From the NCBI GenBank assembly GCA_020631315.1, contig JAHDHM010000122.1:1-6663 (forward strand): a stretch of DNA of 6,663 bases, read 5' to 3'. Positions within the stretch are counted from its first letter, which is position 1, and each line of letters opens with the position of its first letter. The translations under genes were made by a program, and so were the position numbers. The DNA comes from Acidimicrobiales bacterium. Its GTDB lineage: Bacteria > Actinomycetota > Acidimicrobiia > Acidimicrobiales > Poriferisodaliceae. The notes below the pieces were generated by a model. That model saw only the letters and a list, made by a program, of their open reading frames with translations. It had not been told where the DNA came from and ran no database searches. This document shows, one piece after another, positions 1-5,075 of this stretch.

Positions 1-1068
1 GTGCTCGTTGCCGTCATGAGCAGAGTGGCCGAAGCCGCCGGGACCGGGACCAGCTGCGAGCTGACCGCGGTTGCCGAGTGAGTCGGCCTCGTCGAAGAAC
101 ACGATGACGCCACCGTGCTTGAGCGACAGCTTCCGCAGCTTGCGGAACAGGCCCTTCACCTTGAGGATGCCGACGCCCATGAACATGTTGATGAACGCGC
201 CGGGGTCGACGAACACGTAGGGCTTGCCGGTCTGACCGGCGACGGCCTCGGCCATCAGCGTCTTGCCGGTGCCGGGAGGCCCCCACAACAAGATGCCGCC
301 GGGCACGTGGCCGCCCTTGTCCTCGATGGCCTTCGGGTCCTCGAGGAAGACGATGTTCTCACGAACCTTGTCGACGACCTGGTCCTGCCCCCAGACCTGA
401 TCGAACGAGGTCTCGACGTCCTGCGGCATGTACGTGTCGACGCCGCCGCGGCTGAGGAACCAGAACAGCAGGCCGAACTGACCGACGATGAAGAACATCG
501 GGAAGAGGATGTTGATCCAGAACGGCAGGGTCTCGGGACCTGTCGTCATGAAGCCCCAGATGGCGCCGGGCAGCGCCGACACGCCCTCGAAGAACGACTC
601 GCCGCGGCGCAGCGCGACGATCGAGGCCAGGACCACGTAGACGAAGCCCCACCGCATGTAGCGGGCGACGCGGAACCGCAGCCACGGATCGCGGCGGTCC
701 TTCCATCGGTCGATGGCGCCCCAGATGCGCTCGACCCAGAAGTGGTTGTAGCGGGGGAGCTTCTCGCTGGCGAAGTAGTGGATCTGGCGGACGACCTCGA
801 AGCCGGCCAGCCACAAGAGCCAACGCTGATCGTCGATCTGGCTCCGCACGGCGTCGCTGAACGTCATGATCGGCACGTCGGCCCGCTGGCGCCAGACGAG
901 GAACATGAACACGCCGGCGAGGATCAGCAGGATCTTGAACCGGTCGAAGCGCTGCTGGGGGAACCGGGCCTTCGGCGGCGGTGGCGGCGGGACGTACACC
1001 TCTTCGGCGGCGACATCGACGACGGCGCTCGCGTCCGTGTTCGTCGGTGGGATCACGGGTTCGGTCAC
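1..1068 (-). CDS. FtsH-like membrane-anchored AAA ATPase, N-terminal 356 residues (3' end outside window)
   Basis: The reading frame is open from a GTG at 1068 to the window edge. Residues 1-35 form a proline-rich tail with six consecutive prolines (27-32). Hydrophobic segments lie near 45-59, 139-153 and 184-205. An AAA module follows: Walker A GPPGTGKT (263-270), an FtsH-type pore-loop region FINMFMGVG (292-300) and Walker B VIVFFDEAD (321-329; D326, E327). The spacing and pore loop match FtsH-family ATPases, which pull membrane and cytosolic proteins into a fused zinc protease. Whether a protease domain (HExxH) is present cannot be seen here. Differences from classical FtsH are three rather than two likely membrane segments, a longer stretch before the ATPase and a Gly/Ala-rich insert after Walker B (337-356). 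The start is supported by GGAGG six bases upstream and a GTGA overlap with the lipoprotein stop. The ATPase family is secure; substrate and protease activity are not. Confidence 0.88.
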   Translation of the reverse strand, partial: MTEPVIPPTNTDASAVVDVAAEEVYVPPPPPPKARFPQQRFDRFKILLILAGVFMFLVWRQRADVPIMTFSDAVRSQIDDQRWLLWLAGFEVVRQIHYFASEKLPRYNHFWVERIWGAIDRWKDRRDPWLRFRVARYMRWGFVYVVLASIVALRRGESFFEGVSALPGAIWGFMTTGPETLPFWINILFPMFFIVGQFGLLFWFLSRGGVDTYMPQDVETSFDQVWGQDQVVDKVRENIVFLEDPKAIEDKGGHVPGGILLWGPPGTGKTLMAEAVAGQTGKPYVFVDPGAFINMFMGVGILKVKGLFRKLRKLSLKHGGVIVFFDEADSLGNRGQLAAGPGPGGFGHSAHDGNEH

Positions 1069-1619
1069 GAGTCGCCTCCGGGGCTCCACGAGGTCTGGAT
1101 CTCGTCCACCACGTCGTCGTGGTCGAGCATGCAGCGCAGATTGCAGAAGATGAGTGAGGTGGTCACCGACTGGTCACGGCGGTCCACCAGCCCTTGCCAG
1201 TCGAAGGTGCGGCCGTTGCCGTCGACCAGCGCGAGGCGGATGCCCCACGCCGACTCGGTGACGATCTCGTCGTACGCCATCACCTGGGTGTCGCCGAGGT
1301 CGTCGCTCAGCGGATCGCTTCCGCCGAGGGGCTCACGGCGCAGCACCTCGAAGCTCAGCTGGTCGCTGCCCTGTCGGGTGTGGAACTGGAACTGCGGCGA
1401 CGTCACGCCCGGCTGCCCGTCGCCGGGAGCGAAGGTCGTGCCGACGTAGCGTTCGTCGAGTGAGGTGACCGAACCCCAGTCGGCAGGGATGACGAAGGTG
1501 ATCCGCTCCAGGTCACGGGTCGGGATCGTCGCATCTGTGTCCTCGACCAGCTGGGCGGTCGGCGCGCCGCACGCACCGATCGTCGTGGCTGCGGCGACGA
1601 GAGCGAGGAGGCGGCGCAT
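1065..1619 (-). CDS. Putative lipoprotein A, CX3C family, coupled to FtsH-like ATPase
   Basis: I do not recognise this 184-residue protein by name. Its N-terminus is a short lipoprotein signal: MRR, a hydrophobic stretch LLALVAAATTIGA, and a lipobox cysteine at 17 (I-G-A-C). This predicts an acylated protein on the outer face of the cytoplasmic membrane. The mature part is 168 residues, rich in Asp and Glu. It contains an FVIP motif (42-45) and, near the end, FCNLRC (C159, C163) followed by an acidic helix-like tail. The frame is open further upstream, but the ATG at 1619 is chosen because it begins the signal peptide and shares its A with the stop codon of lipoprotein B (TGATG). A GAGG lies 11 bases upstream, so re-initiation after gene B is likely. 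Its stop overlaps the ATPase start. It is homologous to the upstream gene (same mature length, same C-terminal motif). Function unknown; lipoprotein call fairly sure. Confidence 0.82.
   Translation of the reverse strand: MRRLLALVAAATTIGACGAPTAQLVEDTDATIPTRDLERITFVIPADWGSVTSLDERYVGTTFAPGDGQPGVTSPQFQFHTRQGSDQLSFEVLRREPLGGSDPLSDDLGDTQVMAYDEIVTESAWGIRLALVDGNGRTFDWQGLVDRRDQSVTTSLIFCNLRCMLDHDDVVDEIQTSWSPGGDS
1075..1079 (-). promoter_or_regulatory. Shine-Dalgarno site GGAGG of the FtsH-like ATPase gene
   Basis: GGAGG on the minus strand ends six bases before the GTG at 1068. It lies inside the last codons of the upstream lipoprotein gene. Together with the GTGA overlap it decides the start and implies coupled translation. 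Confidence 0.75.
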
Positions 1620-2287
1620 CACGGCGTGAACCTCACCGAGTCGAGGATGTCGTCGATCGTGTCGATGTTGTTCACGAAGCACGTGGTGCTGCAGAACACC
1701 TGGACCTGGGCGATGCGTGTGCGCTGGGCATCGAGCACGGCCACGTGGGCGAACGTCAGATCACCCTCTTCGGCGTCGAGCACGTCGACCTGGATCCGGT
1801 TCCCTTCGCTGCCGTGCTCGTCCACCCATGGTTCGTGGCGTACGAGGTGCAGGTCCTCGGCGTCCTCGATCGGGTCACGATCGCCGAGCAGCAGCACACG
1901 CAGGTTCTGCAGATCGACGACTTCGCGCTCGTCGTTGGTCAGCGGGATCACCGTGGCCCGCACGAACGGCTCGTCCATGCTCGGATCGCCCGGGCTGCCC
2001 GTGTAGGCCCGACTCCATTCGAACCCCTGGCCGGCGATGCCGAGATCGCGGAACTCGTTCGGGAGTGCGAAGTCGAGATCGTCGTTCTCGGAGCTGATGT
2101 ACTGCTGCGAGGTGCCGAGGCTGCACGCGCTGGCGAGGAGCGCGAAGCACGTGACGACGAGCGCCGTCCGTACACGGCTGCGGGACGCTGTGGACGTGGC
2201 GGTGATGCTAGGGCGCGCCGCCGGCGTGGGTGAAGCCCCGATACGGTCGAACTCGTGCCCGACCCGTCGTCCTCCGCGCACCAGCAC
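1619..2287 (-). CDS. Putative lipoprotein B, CX3C family, tandem paralogue of lipoprotein A (start uncertain)
   Basis: This frame encodes a hydrophobic stretch (ALVVTCFALLASA) ending at a lipobox-like cysteine (A-S-A-C, codon 2125-2123), then a 168-residue mature domain. That domain carries FALP, a long acidic middle and a C-terminal FCSTTC motif followed by a D/I-rich tail, matching lipoprotein A. The function is unknown. The start is a problem: no ATG, GTG or TTG is in frame between the hydrophobic segment and the GTGs at 2281 and 2287. The GTG at 2287 has GAGG five bases upstream, giving 222 residues with an unusually long 40-odd residue leader. It would also overlap the 5' end of the divergent Nudix gene by 33 bp. 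A non-AUG start near 2210-2165, or a frameshift in this stretch, are alternatives. The coding assignment from about 2170 to 1619 is much firmer than the 5' boundary. Confidence 0.7.
   Translation of the reverse strand: MLVRGGRRVGHEFDRIGASPTPAARPSITATSTASRSRVRTALVVTCFALLASACSLGTSQQYISSENDDLDFALPNEFRDLGIAGQGFEWSRAYTGSPGDPSMDEPFVRATVIPLTNDEREVVDLQNLRVLLLGDRDPIEDAEDLHLVRHEPWVDEHGSEGNRIQVDVLDAEEGDLTFAHVAVLDAQRTRIAQVQVFCSTTCFVNNIDTIDDILDSVRFTP
2242..2247 (+). promoter_or_regulatory. Candidate -10 element (TACGGT) for a leaderless Nudix transcript
   Basis: TACGGT fits the TANNNT pattern common at actinobacterial -10 sites and ends seven bases before the GTG at 2255. No Shine-Dalgarno sequence precedes that GTG. 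Transcription would therefore start at or next to the start codon, giving a leaderless mRNA. No convincing -35 box is seen. This is inference from spacing only. Confidence 0.35.
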
Positions 2288-2878
2288 CCCTTCCTCGGCC
2301 CGCCGCGCGACGACTGGCCCCTCGGCGAGGAACACAGCGTGGGGCTGGTCCTCTTCCGCCGTTCGGAACCAACGCCCGACTCGGATGCAGGTGGCCCCGA
2401 TGCGCCGGCCGGCGGAGCGATCGAGGTGCTCCTCGGGCACATGGGTGGACCCTTCTGGTCTCGCAAGGACGATGGCGCCTGGTCGTTCCCGAAGGGGCTG
2501 GTCGAGTCCGATGACGCCACGGCCAACGTCGTCGCTCGGCGGGAGTTCGCAGAGGAACTCGGCGTTGACGCTCCTGACGCGCCGATGTTCGATCTCGGCA
2601 TCGTGTCGAGCGGCCGCAAGCGGATCCGTCTGCTCGCGCTCGGCGTGTCGGTCGACGAGCTCGATCTGCAGCTCCACGACGAGGCGCTGGCTCGCGGCAT
2701 CGAGGGCGGTCGGTTCGAGATGGAGTGGCCACCGAAGTCTGGGCAGATGGCATCGTTCCCCGAGATCGACCGGGCCGAGTGGTGCCCCTTGGAAGCAGCA
2801 CTCACGAGGTTGTCGGCGAACCAGCGTGCTGGCATCGACCTGATCGCCAGACTGGCTGCGGCTCAGTTCGAGAGCTGA
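2255..2878 (+). CDS. Nudix hydrolase (COG4119-like)
   Basis: The 207-residue protein is a Nudix-fold hydrolase, a family that cleaves nucleoside-diphosphate-linked substrates using Mg2+ held by glutamates. The landmarks are SVGLVLFRR (28-36), a first strand of the fold; a Gly/Pro/Asp-rich loop (38-54); GHMGGPFWSRKDDGAWSFPKG (61-81); and a Nudix box ending REFAEELGV (96-104) with E97, E100 and E101. The later EMEWPPKSG (155-163) and FPEIDRAEW (168-176) resemble, from memory, predicted NTP pyrophosphohydrolases grouped as COG4119. The box is slightly irregular: G81 to R96 is one residue longer than the consensus, and the upstream Glu is replaced by Asp (D86/D87). The specific substrate cannot be told. 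The GTG start is chosen because it places a short leader before the domain and follows a -10-like element; an internal GTG at 2340 would cut into the first strand. The last 16 bp overlap the convergent decarboxylase gene. Confidence 0.9.
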   Translation: MPDPSSSAHQHPFLGPPRDDWPLGEEHSVGLVLFRRSEPTPDSDAGGPDAPAGGAIEVLLGHMGGPFWSRKDDGAWSFPKGLVESDDATANVVARREFAEELGVDAPDAPMFDLGIVSSGRKRIRLLALGVSVDELDLQLHDEALARGIEGGRFEMEWPPKSGQMASFPEIDRAEWCPLEAALTRLSANQRAGIDLIARLAAAQFES

Positions 2879-4224
2879 CGCCAGAGCTCGACGACCGCAG
2901 CGGCGCTCGCGTCGATGTCCGCGTCGGTGCTGGCGTGTGACGACACGCTGACACGCATGGCGCGACGGCCCTGCCACGTCGTCGCTCCCGCCCAGAGCCG
3001 ACCGTCGGCCTGGATCGCGTCGACGACGGCGTCGGTGACCGTGTCATCTCCTGACGAGTCAGCGCCGAACGACACCAACGCCTGGTTGAGCGCCGGTGGA
3101 CAGAGCAGCTCGGCCCCGGCATCGTCGAGGTGCGCAGCGAAGCGTCGAGCCAGCGCGCAGGTCCGGTCGATCATGTCGACGAGTCCCGAGCGGCCGAAGC
3201 CCATGAGCGCGGCGAAGCTCTCGACACCCCGGGCCTTCTGCGACATCTGGAGCCCGAGGTGCATCAACGCCCGGTCGTCGGACGTCGCCACGTAGGCAGC
3301 GTCGGTGGCGGTGACCCGCCGCAGGTCGTCCGGGTCGCGCACGGCGCAGATGCCCGAGTCGTAGGGGGCGTTGAGCCACTTGTGTGCGTCGCTGGCCCAC
3401 GAGTCGGCGTCCTCGACACCGGCGACCTCGTGGCGATGTGCCGGTGACGCTGCCGCCCACAGCCCGAATGCGCCGTCGACGTGTGCCCATCCACCGGCCT
3501 CGCTGACGGCGGGGAGGATCTCCTCGAACGGGTCGCTGTGGCCGGTGTTCACGTTGCCGGCCTGGAGGACGACGAGGGTGCGCTCGTCGAGCTGGGGTAG
3601 CGCTGCGGGATCGAGGCGGCCTCGGTCGTCGGAGGGGACCCACTCGATCCGGTCGGTGCCGAAGCCGGCGAGGCGGACGGCCTTGACCGCCGAGATGTGC
3701 GCCTCGGTGCCCATCACGACACGCACCGGGGGAGCGCCGAACAGTCCGTCGTCGGCGACTGACCATCCGACGCGGTGCAACAGGGCATCTCGGCCGGCGA
3801 GCACGCCGGTCAGGTTGGCGATCGAGGCGCCACCGCAGAACGTCACGATCGCCTGCTCGGGGAGCCCCAGCAACTCGCGCACCCAGCCCGCGGCGATGGC
3901 GTCGACCGCCGACGGCCCGGGTGACATGACGGGGAGCGCCAGGTTCTGATCCCACGCCGCGGTCAGCACGGCCGACGCCAGCGCCGCTGGCTGGGTGCCG
4001 CCGTTGACGAAGCCGAAGTAGCGACCGCCCGTCGAACGGGTCGTGTTCGGCGACACGAGCCGGTCGAGCAGCTCGACGACCTCGGCCGCTGACGTGGGCT
4101 GCTCCGGGAGCTCGCTCGGCAGCTGGCCGAGCAGCGCGAGTTCGTCGGCACCGGGCGCGACTCGACCGGTGCCGTCGCGGTGTGCGCGGGCCCGCTCGAG
4201 TGCCAGGTCGAGACCGTCGTTCAT
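2863..4224 (-). CDS. PLP-dependent group II decarboxylase-like enzyme
   Basis: This 453-residue cytosolic enzyme has the fold-type I, group II decarboxylase pattern (aromatic amino acid/glutamate decarboxylase clan, COG0076). Visible elements are YFGFVNGGTQPAAL (69-82), the phosphate-binding CGGASIANLTG (130-140), a likely cofactor-stacking histidine in TEAHISAVKA (H176), QAGNVNTG (221-228), HVDGAFG with D250 for the pyridine nitrogen, and SDAHKW with K282 as the Schiff-base lysine. The family removes CO2 from L-amino acids, though some members act as lyases or aminotransferase-like enzymes; the substrate here is not readable. Length is normal for a bacterial member. The frame extends upstream to 4359, but the ATG at 4224 is preferred because it overlaps the TetR stop as ATGA and precedes a typical N-terminus. 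It is co-transcribed with, and probably controlled by, that TetR regulator. The 3' end overlaps the Nudix gene by 16 bp. Confidence 0.9.
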   Translation of the reverse strand: MNDGLDLALERARAHRDGTGRVAPGADELALLGQLPSELPEQPTSAAEVVELLDRLVSPNTTRSTGGRYFGFVNGGTQPAALASAVLTAAWDQNLALPVMSPGPSAVDAIAAGWVRELLGLPEQAIVTFCGGASIANLTGVLAGRDALLHRVGWSVADDGLFGAPPVRVVMGTEAHISAVKAVRLAGFGTDRIEWVPSDDRGRLDPAALPQLDERTLVVLQAGNVNTGHSDPFEEILPAVSEAGGWAHVDGAFGLWAAASPAHRHEVAGVEDADSWASDAHKWLNAPYDSGICAVRDPDDLRRVTATDAAYVATSDDRALMHLGLQMSQKARGVESFAALMGFGRSGLVDMIDRTCALARRFAAHLDDAGAELLCPPALNQALVSFGADSSGDDTVTDAVVDAIQADGRLWAGATTWQGRRAMRVSVSSHASTDADIDASAAAVVELWRQLSN

Positions 4225-4925
4225 CGGATCATCCGTTCTGCGTGTCGTCGCATGAGGAGATCGAGGTGTGACCGACGGTCGGTGACCACGTTCTGGAAGT
4301 GGCCGAACAGTTCGAAGGAGATCGCGCCGAACAGCGACGACCAGGCCTCGAGCGCCCACACCAGGACGTCGTGCTCGGCGGGGAAGTCCACGGTCGCAGC
4401 GAGCCGCTCGACGTCGGCACGGAGCGACTCGGGCACCGGCGGTCCCTCGTACTCGGTGATCCGCCCGGCTGCGGCGGCCTCGGCGACGATGCCGAGCAAC
4501 AGCAGGCCGACCTCGGCGGCGGGGTCGATCGTGTCCGTCGGTGCCTGATACCCCGGCACCGGCGTGCCGTAGATGAGGGCGTATTCGGCGGGGTGCTCGA
4601 GCGCCCAGTCGCGCACGCCGTGGGCGGCGGCGACGATGCGGGCGACGTGGTCGTCTCGTTCTTGGACGGCTGCTTCGGCGGTGCGTGCGGCAGCGCCGAC
4701 GGATCGGTAGGCGGCGAGGATGAGCTGCGTGAGCAGCGCGTCACGGCTGGGGACGTAGCGGTAGATCGCCGACGAGACCATCCCGAGCTCCCGGGCGATG
4801 GCCCGGAGGGAGAGCGAACTGGCCCCGTCGTTGGCGAGGTGCCGACGGGCCGTGTCGAGGATCTCGGCCTCGAGCGCCGCCCGGGCCCGCTGTCGTGGGG
4901 TGCCGCGTTCGATGGTCTCGCTCAC
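4221..4925 (-). CDS. TetR/AcrR-family transcriptional regulator (WHG-type C-terminal domain)
   Basis: The 234-residue protein has the N-terminal TetR DNA-binding domain: a first helix around 15-32, then a helix-turn-helix at about 37-65 (RAIARELGMVSSAIYRYVPS, 41-60). The C-terminal ligand-binding part includes AWSSLFGAISFELFGHF, which fits the WHG-type TetR C-terminal domain as I remember it. Such proteins usually repress their own promoter and neighbours until a small ligand binds. It leads a two-gene operon with the decarboxylase (ATGA overlap) and faces the SDR gene across an intergenic region holding two palindromes, the likely operators. The start is GTG at 4925. An in-frame TGA lies five codons upstream and no other standard start precedes the DNA-binding domain. 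Oddly, the only Shine-Dalgarno-like GGAGG (4930-4926) abuts the GTG with no spacer, so initiation may be weak. The ligand is unknown. Confidence 0.92.
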   Translation of the reverse strand: MSETIERGTPRQRARAALEAEILDTARRHLANDGASSLSLRAIARELGMVSSAIYRYVPSRDALLTQLILAAYRSVGAAARTAEAAVQERDDHVARIVAAAHGVRDWALEHPAEYALIYGTPVPGYQAPTDTIDPAAEVGLLLLGIVAEAAAAGRITEYEGPPVPESLRADVERLAATVDFPAEHDVLVWALEAWSSLFGAISFELFGHFQNVVTDRRSHLDLLMRRHAERMIR

Positions 4926-4975
4926 CCTCCAAGTGTGTCATGCGGACCATCAGTGCGAGAGCACGCGTCGAAAAA

Positions 4976-4990
4976 GAGAGCAGTGCTCTT
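4976..4990. promoter_or_regulatory. Putative TetR operator 1
   Basis: GAGAGCAGTGCTCTT is an imperfect palindrome (six paired bases on each side of a central G) and matches operator 2 at 14 of 15 positions. It lies 51 bp upstream of the TetR start, between a TTGACC -35-like box and the expected -10 on the minus strand. A bound repressor would therefore block that promoter. It also touches the candidate -35 of the plus-strand promoter. Confidence 0.72.
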
Positions 4991-5017
4991 GCTTTTGGTC
5001 AATCGTTCCCGGATGAT
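4989..5017 (+). promoter_or_regulatory. Candidate promoter of the SDR gene
   Basis: TTGCTT (4989-4994) and GATGAT (5012-5017) are separated by 17 bases. Each is only a partial match to the housekeeping consensus (3 and 4 of 6). Its position between the two operators makes it plausible, but the match alone is weak. Confidence 0.3.
4997..5002 (-). promoter_or_regulatory. Candidate -35 box (TTGACC) of the TetR-decarboxylase operon
   Basis: TTGACC on the minus strand matches the -35 consensus at five of six bases. At a 17-base spacing the -10 would be TCTCTT, which is poor and lies within operator 1. The promoter is therefore tentative, but its overlap with the operator fits autorepression. Confidence 0.35.
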
Positions 5018-5031
5018 GCAGGGCATCAAGT

Positions 5032-5046
5032 GAGAGCAGTGCTCTC
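5032..5046. promoter_or_regulatory. Putative TetR operator 2
   Basis: GAGAGCAGTGCTCTC is a perfect 7+1+7 palindrome, centred 56 bp from operator 1 and 30 bp upstream of the SDR start codon. It would lie just downstream of the candidate SDR promoter, where binding blocks transcription. Duplication of the same 15-mer between divergent TetR and target genes is typical of this regulator family; binding itself is inferred. Confidence 0.75.
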
Positions 5047-5062
5047 GTTTCATCTCGTCAGC

Positions 5063-5067
5063 AGGAG
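5063..5067 (+). promoter_or_regulatory. Shine-Dalgarno site AGGAG of the SDR gene
   Basis: AGGAG ends eight bases before the ATG at 5076, a normal spacing. It supports that ATG as the start. Confidence 0.75.
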
Positions 5068-5075
5068 CGAACGTC

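Noticed and set aside
115..1449. A 444-codon plus-strand open frame across the ATPase and lipoprotein genes
   Set aside because: It is antisense to the AAA ATPase with clear Walker motifs. Its translation is low-complexity Asp/Glu/His/Arg/Leu text without motifs, as expected opposite a GC-rich gene.
1620..1682. Upstream extension of lipoprotein A to 1682
   Set aside because: The extra 21 residues are charged and His-rich and would precede a complete lipoprotein signal beginning at 1619.
2126..2977. 5' extension of the lipoprotein B frame to an ATG at 2977
   Set aside because: It would run antisense through the whole Nudix gene and put over 280 residues before a lipoprotein signal. The extension is Arg-rich and has no domain character.
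3059..3955. A 298-codon minus-strand frame inside the decarboxylase
   Set aside because: It is an Arg/Pro-rich shadow frame of a gene with intact PLP-binding motifs.
4225..4359. Upstream extension of the decarboxylase to 4359
   Set aside because: It lies inside the TetR gene in another frame. The ATGA overlap at 4224 gives a natural start and a family-typical N-terminus.
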